NCBI GenBank assembly: GCA_028873695.1
Contig: JAPPNU010000022.1
Location: 1 to 61,007 of the forward strand
Direction: 5' to 3'
DNA: 61,007 bases
DNA from: Gemmatimonadota bacterium
GTDB lineage: Bacteria; Latescibacterota; UBA2968; GCA-2709665
The notes beneath the pieces were generated by a model. The model searched no databases. It saw only the letters and a list, made by a program, of their open reading frames with translations, and was not told the DNA's origin. Shown here piece by piece: positions 25,431-35,600 of this stretch. The position numbers were made by a program, and so were the translations under genes. Positions within the stretch are counted from its first letter, which is position 1. Every line of letters starts with the position of its first letter.

Positions 25431-26586
25431 CGGCGGGATTGCCGCCCACAAGGCCGTTGAAGTGCTTCGCGGCCTGCAGCGTGAAGGCGCCGAAGTGCGG
25501 GTGGCGATGACGTCCGCGGCAAGGAAGTTCATCCAGCCGCTGACGTTTGAGGCGCTCTCCGGCCACCGTGTCTACACCGAGCTGTTTCCCGAGGCGGGAG
25601 ACCCGGAGGTCGTTCACGTCGAGCTTGGCGAATGGGCCGACCTGATTCTGGTTGCTCCGGCGACGGCCAACGTAATTGGCAAGATGGCAAACGGCCTGGC
25701 AGACGATCTGCTTACGTGCGCCGTGCTTTCCAGCGAGGCGCAGGTGATGGTGGCGCCGGCAATGGAAACGGCAATGTACCGCCACCCTGCGTCACAGCGC
25801 AATCTCCAACGACTTGCCGATATGGGATACCGTCTGATCGGTCCCGAGGAAGGTGCGCTTGCATCGGGCCGCAACGGAATGGGTCGGCTTGCGGACCCGA
25901 AGCGAATTGTCGCCGAAGCCGTATCCGGGGCAGCGACGTCCGGAGATCTTGCGGGTCGGAAGTTCGTCGTTACCGGAGGACGGACGGAAGAAGACATCGA
26001 CCCGGTTCGTTTTATCACGAATCGATCCACGGGAAAGATGGGGTACGCGGTAGCCCGCCGCGCCAGGCAGCGTGGCGCGGAAGTCGTTCTGGTGAGCGGT
26101 CCTGGCAATCTGGATCCGCCCGCTGGCGTGGACCTGATTCGAGTGAGAACGGTTTCTGAACTGCGTGCGGCGACCGAATCGGCATTTGAGGGGGCCGATG
26201 CCCTCGTAATGACGGCGGCCGTTCTGGATTTCAGGCCTCGTGTCGTCTCCAATGCAAAAATCAAGAAGAACGCCAACGGGCTTACGCTGGACCTGGTTGC
26301 GAACGAAGATTTCCTCGTGGGCCTGGGCGCCCGGAAAGATGGCAGGATCGTCGTTGGATTTGCGATGGAAACGGAAAACGGTCTGTCTAACGCGAGAAAG
26401 AAACTCGAAGAGAAATTCCTGGATTTAATTGTATTGAACGATCTGAACGTACCGGGCGCCGGATTCGGCGTGGATACCAACGTGGTCACGCTGATCGACG
26501 GGGGTGAGGCGGAACCGTTGCCAAAAATGTCCAAGCACGAGGTTGCGGACCGGATTCTTGATTGGGTGAAAGAACGGTGGACGTAA
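25390..26586 (+). CDS. coaBC: Bifunctional phosphopantothenoylcysteine decarboxylase / phosphopantothenate-cysteine ligase
   Basis: A 398-residue two-domain enzyme making 4'-phosphopantetheine for coenzyme A. The CoaC half has the flavin site GVSGGIAAHKAVE, the PATANVIGKMANGLADD segment and PAMETAMYRHPASQRN, where Glu replaces the more usual Asn after PAM. The CoaB half has VTGGRTEEDIDPVRFITNRS plus TGKMGYA, AAVLDFRPR and the KIKKN lysines. The ATG at 25390 overlaps rpoZ by 41 bases; ATGs at 25396 and 25408 are alternatives. The overlap implies translational coupling. Confidence 0.93.
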   Translation: MAMPSKMRVLLGVSGGIAAHKAVEVLRGLQREGAEVRVAMTSAARKFIQPLTFEALSGHRVYTELFPEAGDPEVVHVELGEWADLILVAPATANVIGKMANGLADDLLTCAVLSSEAQVMVAPAMETAMYRHPASQRNLQRLADMGYRLIGPEEGALASGRNGMGRLADPKRIVAEAVSGAATSGDLAGRKFVVTGGRTEEDIDPVRFITNRSTGKMGYAVARRARQRGAEVVLVSGPGNLDPPAGVDLIRVRTVSELRAATESAFEGADALVMTAAVLDFRPRVVSNAKIKKNANGLTLDLVANEDFLVGLGARKDGRIVVGFAMETENGLSNARKKLEEKFLDLIVLNDLNVPGAGFGVDTNVVTLIDGGEAEPLPKMSKHEVADRILDWVKERWT

Positions 26587-27242
26587 ACGTTGAGACAAAA
26601 GAGACCCTGGCAGCCGTCCGGACGTTCATCCAGGCGCAGGCGGAATTCGGTTTGAGTGAGTTCAGGCTCGCGCGCACCGACGCGGCTGCACGGCTTACCG
26701 ACTTTCACGGATCGATCCGCGACTGCCGAATGTGCGGGCTCTGCGAAAGCCGGCGCGCCGTTGTCTTCGGCAGCGGCAATCCGGAGGCAGATCTGATGTT
26801 TGTCGGTGAAGCGCCCGGGGCGGAAGAAGACAGGACGGGAATGCCGTTCGTCGGCCCGGCGGGAGAACTGCTCACCCGCATGATCGAGGCCATCGGGTTT
26901 CAGCGTGACGAGGTCTATATTGCCAATGTTATCAAATGCAGGCCTCCCGGTAACCGGGACCCGAAGCCGGAGGAAGTCAGTACATGCAAACCCTTCCTCG
27001 AACGGCAGATCGAGTACATTCAGCCGGTTGCAATCTGCGCCCTTGGTCTGTTCGCCGCGCGTACCCTGTTGGAAACCGATGAACCGATGAGCAGTCTGCG
27101 GGGCCGGCTTTTTTCGTACCGCGGCATTCATCTGATTCCCACCTATCATCCGGCCGCGCTCCTGAGAAACCGGCAGTGGAAACGCCCCGCCTGGGAGGAT
27201 TTGCAGCATCTCAGGCGCGTGTACGACAACGCGGCCGGTTGA
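26577..27242 (+). CDS. Family 4 uracil-DNA glycosylase (4Fe-4S)
   Basis: A 221-residue DNA-repair protein that removes uracil from DNA. The iron-sulfur ligands are visible: CRMCGLC pair, [11 protein letters not shown] and [11 protein letters not shown]. Motif A is [20 protein letters not shown], and the HP motif is [11 protein letters not shown] chose the GTG at 26577, which overlaps the coaBC stop; a TTG five codons earlier is possible. It belongs to the yicC-gmk-rpoZ-coaBC operon by spacing. Confidence 0.92.
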   Translation: MDVNVETKETLAAVRTFIQAQAEFGLSEFRLARTDAAARLTDFHGSIRDCRMCGLCESRRAVVFGSGNPEADLMFVGEAPGAEEDRTGMPFVGPAGELLTRMIEAIGFQRDEVYIANVIKCRPPGNRDPKPEEVSTCKPFLERQIEYIQPVAICALGLFAARTLLETDEPMSSLRGRLFSYRGIHLIPTYHPAALLRNRQWKRPAWEDLQHLRRVYDNAAG

Positions 27243-27300
27243 GGACATCCACGCGCCCCGACCCCTCTTTCCGACAAGATCCTGCTCATTGCGTGATCCT

Positions 27301-28689
27301 ATGGCTACCCAACCATCGAGCGCACAGACTCCCGTCGATCGTCCGCAGCCTCAGGCTCAAGAGGTAGAACGGGCGGTTCTCGGCGCCATGTTCATTGACA
27401 ACGCGGCCATCAGCCGTGTGATCGAGGTCCTTGGCGACGAGACGGCGTTTTACCATACGGCGAACCGCCGGGTCTACGCGGCCGTACTCGCGCTGTCGGA
27501 ACGTGGACTGCCGGTGGATGAAGTGACGGTTGCGGAGGAATTGAAACGCCGCGGGCAATTTGAAGACGTGGGCGGGTACGCCTACGTTGCTGGCCTGGGC
27601 GGCGAAATGGCGACCGGCGCAAACGCGGAATTCCACGCAAGAATCGTTCTGGAGCGTGCCCAGCGCCGCAGATTGATCGACGCGTCCACGCAGACGATTG
27701 CGGAATGTTACGACGAAGCGGAAGCGGTCAACGACGTTATCGACCGGGCCGAACAGCGTGTGTTCCGAATCGCCGAAGGCGAACTGGGGCAAGGCGTCGT
27801 ATCGCTGCAGTCCAAACTGCACGAGACACTTGAACTCATTGAAAAGGCCCAGACGCAAGCCGGCGTGCTGTCGGGGGTCACAACCGGATTTACAGATCTC
27901 GATGAGATTACCGCAGGTCTGCAGCCGTCCGATCTGATCATAATTGCATCCCGTCCGTCGATGGGAAAGACGGCACTGACGCTCTGCATGGCGCGCAATG
28001 CCGCCCTGGTGGAAAAGAGCGAAGACAAAACGTCCGTACTCTATTTCTCACTGGAAATGAGTATGCAGCAACTCGCACTTCGCTTGCTCTGTGCCGAAGC
28101 GGGAGTGTCTTCACACCAATTGCGCAGAGGGCGCCTGTCGAATGAGGAATGGCAGAACCTTGCAAGCCGGGCAGAAAGCCTCTCGGACGCGCCGATATTT
28201 ATTGACGACACGCCCGGCATCTCCGTACTTGAATTGCGGGCAAAGGCCCGGCGTGCGAAATTGGAACACGACATCGGCCTTATCTTCGTGGATTATCTGC
28301 AACTGATGACCACGTCGGCGCGAGCAGACAATCGGGAGCAGGAAATCGCGAGTATTTCCCGATCCCTTAAGGCATTGGCCAAAGAACTGGACCTGCCCAT
28401 TGTCGCCTGTGCGCAGTTGTCACGCGCGGTCGAGTCCCGGACCGACAAACGGCCGCAACTTTCCGACCTGCGCGAAAGCGGCAGCATCGAACAGGACGCC
28501 GACGTGGTCGCGTTTCTCTATCGACCGGGCGTGTACGGAATAGAAGACGACGAAGGTCAGCCATATGAGTTGGGCAAGGCGGATATTATCATCGGAAAGC
28601 AGCGCAACGGTCCGACGGGCAACGTGTCACTGACGTTCATACCCGAGACGCTGCAATTTCATGACTACGCGCCGAACGATCCATTCTAG
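27301..28689 (+). CDS. dnaB: Replicative DNA helicase DnaB
   Basis: A 462-residue protein of standard DnaB length. The N-terminal domain begins with PQAQEVERAVLGAMFIDNAA. The RecA-like domain has Walker A SRPSMGKTALT, Walker B LIFVDYLQLM, and the motif QLSRAVESRTDKRPQLSDLR followed by ESGSIEQDADVV. No intein is present. ATG at 27301 is preceded by no strong ribosome site; a TTG four codons upstream is an alternative. It lies 58 bases after the uracil-DNA glycosylase gene. Confidence 0.95.
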   Translation: MATQPSSAQTPVDRPQPQAQEVERAVLGAMFIDNAAISRVIEVLGDETAFYHTANRRVYAAVLALSERGLPVDEVTVAEELKRRGQFEDVGGYAYVAGLGGEMATGANAEFHARIVLERAQRRRLIDASTQTIAECYDEAEAVNDVIDRAEQRVFRIAEGELGQGVVSLQSKLHETLELIEKAQTQAGVLSGVTTGFTDLDEITAGLQPSDLIIIASRPSMGKTALTLCMARNAALVEKSEDKTSVLYFSLEMSMQQLALRLLCAEAGVSSHQLRRGRLSNEEWQNLASRAESLSDAPIFIDDTPGISVLELRAKARRAKLEHDIGLIFVDYLQLMTTSARADNREQEIASISRSLKALAKELDLPIVACAQLSRAVESRTDKRPQLSDLRESGSIEQDADVVAFLYRPGVYGIEDDEGQPYELGKADIIIGKQRNGPTGNVSLTFIPETLQFHDYAPNDPF

Positions 28690-28804
28690 CTTCCGGCTCC
28701 CAATGGTCGGGGTCGTGACGGGACACTGCCCGGCGCTACGGCAGCGATCTCCATCATGTTCGAACTGAATCGAGGCGTTGAAACTCTCATTCCGAGGGAA
28801 AAAT

Positions 28805-29443
28805 ATGGACGATTACAGATCTCCAGTCAGGGTATCCAAGCTGCTGTCGCTGATGCTTCGGCATCGGCCGGAAGAGTTCGGCATCCAGGTCGACGGGTAC
28901 GGCTTCGCGGATTTCGACGCGGTGATATCCGCATTGAAGGAACAGGATGCCGATATCGGAGCCGGGGACGTGGAAGCACTTGTATACAAAGCCCCCAAGA
29001 AACGGTTTGAGATTGTCGACGGGCGGATCCGTGCGCGCTATGGCCATAGTTTCGCGATGGAACTGGGAACCGAACCCGTCGAACCTCCGGAACACCTGTA
29101 CAAGGGTGCGAGTGTATCGGAAGTGAAAGGTATTCTGACAAGGGGCTTGAAACCCGAAGACAGGCAATACGTGCACCTCTCTTTCGATGCTGACGTCGCG
29201 CGAAGGCTTGCTGGACACCGGCGGGAACCGGGGGCCGTGATACAGGTGGAGGCGAAAAGAGCCGCCGAGGGCGGGGTTCAGTTTTTCGACTGCGGTCCCA
29301 CGGTCCTTTCACGGGAGATTCCTCCCGAATTCCTCTCTGCCGAAGACACGCCTGCGCCGGCTTTCCATGGCGGCGTTTCCGGTAAACAGGACGAGGGACC
29401 GGTTACGTACGGAAGAAAACGGCGATTCGGGTCGCGGAGATAG
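28805..29443 (+). CDS. kptA: RNA 2'-phosphotransferase (Tpt1/KptA)
   Basis: A 212-residue protein. KptA removes an internal 2'-phosphate from RNA by transferring it to NAD+, giving ADP-ribose 1'',2''-cyclic phosphate. The family blocks are visible: VSKLLSLMLRHRPEEFG near residue 9, RARYGHSF, LYKGASVSEVKGILTRGL (His replaced by Lys in the usual LYHGT), and QYVHLSFDADVARRLAGHR. The C-terminal tail is a basic extension beyond the usual 180 residues. It starts after a 115-base gap from dnaB and ends only five bases before the diadenylate cyclase gene, so these two are surely co-transcribed. Confidence 0.88.
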   Translation: MDDYRSPVRVSKLLSLMLRHRPEEFGIQVDGYGFADFDAVISALKEQDADIGAGDVEALVYKAPKKRFEIVDGRIRARYGHSFAMELGTEPVEPPEHLYKGASVSEVKGILTRGLKPEDRQYVHLSFDADVARRLAGHRREPGAVIQVEAKRAAEGGVQFFDCGPTVLSREIPPEFLSAEDTPAPAFHGGVSGKQDEGPVTYGRKRRFGSRR

Positions 29444-29448
29444 CCAAC

Positions 29449-30339
29449 GTGGCGAGAGAGAATCCGACCAGAGCAAACACACTGTTGAAAACGGCCGCCA
29501 GCCTTTCCGGCGAGATCGGCGCTGATCTCGTGTTGCTCGTGGCGGATTCCGGCGTGACGAGGCCGGCCGTGCAATCCCTGAACAATGCCTGTCCTGTATT
29601 GCTGGTTACCCGGCGCGATCGGTTTCTTCAGGGCGTCGAGCGTATGGGAATCCGCCGGTTGAGACTTGATTTCGACGATGTTTCCCATCTGGAACGGGTA
29701 CGGCAGGGCATTGTGCTGGGCATGGAAGCCGGACACATTCAGATGGGAAGCCGCCTGATCTGCCTTGCTAACGTTATGGAACACGGTGGGGTGGACACGT
29801 TGATGACGGTTGACACCCGCTGGGTGTTTGAGGACTTCGATCCGGAGAGCCTGGAGCTGCTGGCAGGCGACCTGCCCGTTGAAGTGGTCAAGGCGGTGCT
29901 GGATATCGCCCTTGACATCGGACGTGAAGGCCGGGAAGGCGAGCAGGTCGGCACCCTCTTCGTGCTGGGCGACTCCGACCGCGTCTTGGCCAATTCCCGG
30001 GTGATGACGTATGATCCGTTCCGAGGATATTCGAAACGGGAGCGGAATATCTGCGATCCCGACAACCGTGAGGGCGTAAAGGAAGTCGCTTTGATGGACG
30101 GGGCCTTCATCGTCCAGGAGGATGGCGTTATACGCTCAGGTTGTCGGTATATCACCTCAAACGTGGGGGGGCTCACCCTGCCCAAGGGGTTGGGAGCACG
30201 GCATGTCGCCGCGGCAGCGGTTTCCAGGAATACCAACGCGATCGCGGTGGCGGTCTCGGAGTCTACAGGTACGGTTCGGGTTTTCAAACGCGGCGAAATC
30301 GTCCTCCGGCGAGATCCCGGCCATCGCATCGCCCGTTAG
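29449..30339 (+). CDS. Diadenylate cyclase (c-di-AMP synthase), DacZ-like architecture
   Basis: A 296-residue soluble protein. The C-terminal half is a DAC domain with the DGA motif (LMDGAFIVQEDGVI) and the RH motif (GARHVAAAAVSRNTNAIAVA), followed by SESTGTVRVFKRGEIV. The N-terminal 120 residues are an alpha/beta domain (ADLVLLVADSGVTRPAV, CPVLLVTRRD) resembling the pyruvate-kinase C-terminal domain found in archaeal DacZ, rather than the membrane helices of CdaA or the DNA-binding tail of DisA. It makes c-di-AMP from two ATP. Its stop codon abuts R2 copy 3. Confidence 0.85.
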   Translation: MARENPTRANTLLKTAASLSGEIGADLVLLVADSGVTRPAVQSLNNACPVLLVTRRDRFLQGVERMGIRRLRLDFDDVSHLERVRQGIVLGMEAGHIQMGSRLICLANVMEHGGVDTLMTVDTRWVFEDFDPESLELLAGDLPVEVVKAVLDIALDIGREGREGEQVGTLFVLGDSDRVLANSRVMTYDPFRGYSKRERNICDPDNREGVKEVALMDGAFIVQEDGVIRSGCRYITSNVGGLTLPKGLGARHVAAAAVSRNTNAIAVAVSESTGTVRVFKRGEIVLRRDPGHRIAR

Positions 30340-30501
30340 CAGCCCGTTGAAAAAGTCCATCCGGGCTACGGCCGGCCCCTGCGGTCGAAAAACGGCGTTG
30401 CGCTCCCTCGCCGAATCGAGGGATGGGACTCGGTCGCGCGCCTTGTCTTCGACCACAATGGCTCGGCCTCGCCTGCAGAGCGACTTTCTCAACGGGCTGT
30501 T
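30340..30501 (+). repeat. Repeat family R2, copy 3 (foldback element)
   Basis: Complete copy starting at the base after the diadenylate cyclase stop: CAGCCCGTTGAAAAAGTCC on the left and GACTTTCTCAACGGGCTGTT on the right. Here the G/C change in the left terminus (AGCCCG) is matched by the change in the right terminus (CGGGCT), a compensatory pair that supports selection for or recent formation of a hairpin. Confidence 0.85.
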
Positions 30502-30628
30502 AGACGGTCGATTCCGGTTGCTATTGAAGGAACGCGATCAGACCGGTCAGGAAAAAAGGGCAAATGGGTTCCCTGCCGGCCATTACCGGATGTGCCCGTT
30601 TCGCCGCACACGCTGGGATGAATGCTCG

Positions 30629-31132
30629 ATGGAAATACGGTTGAGCCGGCGCGAAGACCACATAGAGGCCGTCATCGGGGACAATGTGCATCAGGTAACC
30701 CGGGTCGCGAGGGCGTTCCCGAGAAGCAACCCCGACCGCTTCGTGGGACTGTTGGGAGAAGACGGGCAAGAAATCTGTCTGATTGAAGATCCCGGTACAC
30801 TTGACGCAGACTCTCAGGAAATATTGAACGCCGCGTTGAAGGACGCCTACTCTTTTCCGCGGATACGGGAAATCCTGTCGGTGGCGCCTCGCGGAACGGG
30901 CGGCGAATGGACGGTTGTCGCGGAAGAAGGTGAGATCGTGTTCCGGACGCAGGACCGGGAGGCGCTGGACGGTTCGGAACCGCCGGGGATCACGATAACG
31001 GACGACAACGGCCGGCGGTACCGGATCGAGGACTACTGGGCAATGGACCGGGAGAGTCGAAATACGATCCGCGATCTCGTACCCGATGAGGTTTTGCGGC
31101 GAAGGGCCAGGGTAGTCAGGCTTCGTCGTTAG
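30629..31132 (+). CDS. DUF1854 family protein
   Basis: A 167-residue protein. The pattern RVARAFPRSNPDRFVGLLGE, then EICLIEDPGTLDADSQEIL, then FPRIREILSV and WTVVAEEGEIVFRTQDRE matches DUF1854, a short beta-rich family often next to ABC transporters or cyanophycin genes. Neither neighbour type is present here. Function is unknown. I chose the ATG at 30629, since the open frame upstream crosses repeat R2. It ends with a basic tail (RRRARVVRLRR). The 180 bases after it hold no gene that I recognise. Confidence 0.7.
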   Translation: MEIRLSRREDHIEAVIGDNVHQVTRVARAFPRSNPDRFVGLLGEDGQEICLIEDPGTLDADSQEILNAALKDAYSFPRIREILSVAPRGTGGEWTVVAEEGEIVFRTQDREALDGSEPPGITITDDNGRRYRIEDYWAMDRESRNTIRDLVPDEVLRRRARVVRLRR

Positions 31133-31314
31133 CTTTCGGTTTTCCGGGAAAGGACACCGTGTGAGCGCGCCTGCCAAGGGGTGTGTATGGAGGGAGTGTC
31201 CTGTCCCGAAAATAAGTTGCCTGAATTCGGCCGCAGAGTCGCCCGGCTCGCAAGGCGCCCGAGCACAGGCGACCTGCGTATGGTCGGCGAGCGAGGGGAA
31301 CGTAGCGAGACGGG

Positions 31315-32661
31315 ATGAATCTGCGGTCGAATGGTGAGGAATTTTTGGGTCAGGGCACCCGGCAAAGTAGATTTCTGATTATTGGCGGCTCGATCGGGGT
31401 GTGCGCAATCGGCATGCTGGCACTTGGTGAAGCCCGGTACAGCATGCCGCTTTTTTTTCTTTTCTTCGGCCTGTGGATGGTTTTCTATCTGGCGGCGGTC
31501 TGGCATTGTTCCGGGGCCTCACTGAAGACTGTCGTGCTGTTTGGCATTCTGTTCCGCATCATTCTGCTGTTTTCCGCGCCCGGCCTTTCGGATGACGTTT
31601 ACCGGTACCTGTGGGACGGACGGGTGCAGGCCGCGGGGATAAACCCCTACCTGCATCCACCTGCTTCCGAAGCGCTCGCCCACCTCAGAGACGACGAGGT
31701 CTTCTCTCATGTCAACCACCCGGACGTACCCACCATCTATCCCCCGCTGGCACAGATATTCTTCCGCGTCTGTTATCTCATACATCCGTCGATCTGGACC
31801 ATAAAGGCGGGCCTTGTCCTCTTCGATCTGCTGACGGCCTGGTTTCTTTTGGGACTGATCCGGCTTTACGATCAGCATCCGGGGCAACTGCTCATCTACC
31901 TCTGGCATCCCCTGTTGCCGGTAGAGGTGGCGGGGAACGGCCACCTGGATGCGCTCGGTGTATCCTTCATGGTTATCGCGTTCCTCTACCTTCAGGTCGG
32001 AGGTTATGCGAGGGCGCTCGGCGCGCTGGGACTCTCGTTTTTGAGCAAGTTATTCGCCGTCTGCCTGGTTCCGGTTTTTTTTCGCTGGATCTGCGGGAGG
32101 GTCTCACAAAACTCAGACGGGCGACTGCCGGCCGGCTTCAAACCTCGGGCCCTCTGGCCGGTTCTGGTTTTCGCGGTAACGATCGCGGCCGCGTACCTCC
32201 CCTACCGGGAAGCAGGAGATGCCCTGTTTGCAGGGTTCCTCACCTATGCCGAACACTGGAGCTTCAATGCGCCGGTCTTCGATATCCTGTGTTACGTTCT
32301 GGACGACCCGCTCTGGGCGCGCACGGTCATAGCGGCTGGATTTGGCGGAGCGGTGATTCTCTTCACGTTCAGCAGGATGCCGCCGATTCAGGCAGGGTTC
32401 TTCCTTGTCGGCGCGTTCCTGTTGCTTACGCCAACGTTGCACCCATGGTATGCGATCTGGATGATACCCTTCATGGTCTTCTACAGACAGCCGGCATGGC
32501 TGATCTTTACGGGCCTTATCGCCATTTCATATCACGTGTTGATCAGATACGCAAGTGATGGGGTATGGGAGGAGGCCCTCTGGGTAAAGTCTGTGCTATT
32601 CGGCGGGTTCGCCCTTGTCTGGGCATTCGAATGGATCAGAAAGCGACGCGTTGAGGTCTGA
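31315..32661 (+). CDS. GT-C type membrane glycosyltransferase
   Basis: A 448-residue protein with about eleven hydrophobic segments. The first periplasmic loop carries LSDDVYRYLWDGRVQAAGIN, the Asp-rich signature of polyprenol-phosphate-sugar dependent GT-C enzymes (GT87 and PIG-M-like mannosyltransferases), followed by NPYLHPP and TIYPPLAQIFF, also typical. It probably transfers a sugar from a lipid carrier on the outer side of the inner membrane. No other glycan genes are adjacent. Start ATG 31315 has only GACGGG upstream. It converges on the subtilase gene with 21 bases between. Confidence 0.8.
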   Translation: MNLRSNGEEFLGQGTRQSRFLIIGGSIGVCAIGMLALGEARYSMPLFFLFFGLWMVFYLAAVWHCSGASLKTVVLFGILFRIILLFSAPGLSDDVYRYLWDGRVQAAGINPYLHPPASEALAHLRDDEVFSHVNHPDVPTIYPPLAQIFFRVCYLIHPSIWTIKAGLVLFDLLTAWFLLGLIRLYDQHPGQLLIYLWHPLLPVEVAGNGHLDALGVSFMVIAFLYLQVGGYARALGALGLSFLSKLFAVCLVPVFFRWICGRVSQNSDGRLPAGFKPRALWPVLVFAVTIAAAYLPYREAGDALFAGFLTYAEHWSFNAPVFDILCYVLDDPLWARTVIAAGFGGAVILFTFSRMPPIQAGFFLVGAFLLLTPTLHPWYAIWMIPFMVFYRQPAWLIFTGLIAISYHVLIRYASDGVWEEALWVKSVLFGGFALVWAFEWIRKRRVEV

Positions 32662-32682
32662 GATCCGAACGGCTGCCGCGCT

Positions 32683-35600
32683 CTAGACGAACTTTCCGAA
32701 CAGGCGCGCAAAACGCACGAAGTCCGAGAATGCGACGTTGCCGTCGTCGTCCAGGTCGAACCGGGGATCGGCGGAGCCGAAGGCGCCGGCAAACAGCAGG
32801 AAGTCGGAAAAATCAACCCTGCCGCTGTCGTCGAAATCGGCGACTGCCGCAGAAGGAAAGGTGGTCTGCCCGGACGTAAACGAAGTGTTCCGGTATCGGG
32901 ATGCCAGAGGCACGCCGGACGAGTCGGCCGCCATGGAAGAAATCACCGTGTACTCCCGGCCGGCGTCAAACGGCATCGAAAACGACAGCAGGGCACGCCG
33001 GCTCGAACGGTCGAGAATCACCGAAGTCGGGCGACCCAGGTCGGGGGCGACCGAGTATCCGTGCGGATCGGCCGTTCCGGCTGACATCGGTTCGTTGAAC
33101 GTGAGCGCGAGGCTGTTCTCGTGAAGGACTTCCACGCGATCCAGTTCCGGCGCGGGGTTGGGGCGCATGGTGCGTACTTCGGAACGTATTTCATCGCCAT
33201 TTGGCAGCGTGGCAACCACCACGTAACGATACACTCTGTCTTCGGCCAGGCCGGTGTCCGTGTACGTATTTCCCGTAAGCATGTCGACTACGGCGTCTAG
33301 CGAACTTCCTTCGACGCCGCGCAGGATACGATAGACGGCCCCGCCTTCCAAAGGCGTCCACGCAATCCGGACACTGTCGGGACCCAGCGGAAAGGCATGT
33401 ACGAGCTGGAGCATGTTCCCTAAAGCCGGCCCGGTACGTTCCAACAGACGAACGGCGCCTTCCCGGTTGTAGAGCAACTCCGCGTAACCGTCCCCGTCCA
33501 GATCCGATATAAGGGGACGGTACGTCAATGAAACCGTCTCGTGCCAGAAAGGCTCGTACGAATCCGGCCCTGTGGCGCGGATGAGGTAGAGGTCCGGGAG
33601 CAGACAGACGGCCAGATCGGGAATGCCGTTGCCGTCCACGTCCCCTGTCGTAATGCCGTTTCCCGTCGAAATCACACCCGAGACGCGAATTGACCACTCC
33701 AGAGCATAGGAAAACGGTCCGTCCGCGCTGTAGATTTCAAGGTTCCATCGACCGTTAAGCGCGTCGTTCCGGTCTTCGGCCGCACGCGCGACGGCGAACT
33801 CCACGTCACCGTCATCGTCCATATCGGCGCCGCCGCCAATCCAATGGGTGTTGGTGCTGTCGCTTCCCTCCATTTTCCAGGTTTGCGCAAAACCGCCGCC
33901 CTGCCGGGCTTCGTAGATCCAGAGATCTCCGTCGTCATCCCCGGAGAGGATTTCCTTCCGCCCGTTGCCGTTCAGATCCGCGACGACAGGCCGGAGACCG
34001 GGCCAGTTGGAGCCTTCCGTCGGATTAGAGAGGGAGGCGCTACCAATGAAAACGCCCTCTCCGGTACTCTTCAATACGCGAATGTCCCTCGTCATCGCCG
34101 AAAGGGCCACGATCTCGTTTCTGCCGTCACCGTCGACATCCACGATTTCGCCGCCCTGGAAATCGGGGAGATCCAGAACGGTTTCGGACGGAAACGGCGT
34201 CCCGGCAAAGAGCCGGAGGCGCGCAATGTTGGTGCGGGGAAAGTTAATGCCCAGAAGGTCGGCGCGTCCGTCGTTGTCCGCGTCGCCCAGGGCCCAGGGA
34301 AGAAACGCATGGTTCGTCCGGAAGACGGTTGTGAGTTTTCCGTCGTCGCCACGTTCCATTATCAGGTTCACGTTGTAGGGACGGCCGCTAACGTAGGGCA
34401 TCAGTACGACCTCGGGCCGTCCGTCCGCGTCGAAGTCGGCGGTCTCGTTCGCGAGATACCCGTCGGGCAGGGCGTCGATCTGAACGAACCCGCGTGAGGA
34501 GAGACGAAGCGGATTCACCTCAAACGTCAACGGATCGGAGAACACGGTCTGCCCGGCGGCGTCCCGCGCCATGATCCGGTATTCCAGGGGACCCGGCGCG
34601 AGGTCGGGAGGCAGCGTGACGCGATGACGGGTGTAGATGATTTCCGAGAACAGGGTGTCTTCCCGCGTCGTCACAGGCGATCGATAGAGCAGGGCGCCGT
34701 GGGAAGGACGTCCGGTATACCACTCGGCGTGGTACGTCTGGCGATTTCCGATTAGTATGGGTGCGAAAGACGCCTTTGATATAACCGGCAAGGCCGGTCG
34801 TATAACGATTCGCACCCGATCTTCCAGTGTGGTGCCGTCGCTCAGACGGGCCAGCAGGCGCAGGATGGCGGTGGTGTCGGCCTGTGTGCCGGGCGTCCAG
34901 GAATGCCGGATCTGCGATCCCGGCGCACCACCGGAGAGTCGGATCCAGGATTGAGGATCTTCTCCCATGCCCGAGTACAGTTCGTAACCGGCAACGTCGG
35001 GTCCATCGGCACGGGCGATGATGTCGACGATCCGCATGGCGCCGTCGTCCGTCCGGGGATATTCGAATTGCACGACGGGGGGTTCGGTCCACCCTGTCGT
35101 TTTATCGAGCAATTTCACCCCGTCGATACGGCCGGCGCCGCTGCGGCTGTCCCAGCCCTCCACCCCGAGGTCGATCACCGACGCCGCGAGCAGCGTGCGG
35201 ACCTGCGCGTCGTTGAGATCGGGACGACGGGAGAGAACAAGCGCCGCCAGGCCGGAGATATGGGGCGCCGCGAAAGACGTGCCGGAAGCATATGCGTAAC
35301 GGTTCCCCGGAAGGGTCGTCAGCGTGCCGGAGCCGGGAGCGACGAGGTCCAGCGGGACCCCCCGGCTGCTGAATGCCGCAATCCGGTCTTGCGGGGCCGT
35401 AGCTCCCACGGCGATCGTTTCGTCCATTGCTGCCGGGTAGGAAAGGCCTGATTCACCGCTGTTTCCGGCGGAAGTTACCAGGACAATGCTATTCGCGGCC
35501 GCATAGCGCACCACGTCGCGGATCAGGTACGCGCTTTCCGGCCCACCCCAGCTCATATTGATGATGTGTGCACCGTTTTCCACGGCATAGAGTATGGCGG

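Noticed and set aside
25614..27248. Long minus-strand open frame of 544 codons across coaBC and the uracil-DNA glycosylase gene
   Set aside because: Both sense genes have complete family motifs. The antisense frame is a by-product of G+C-rich codon use and has no family-like pattern.
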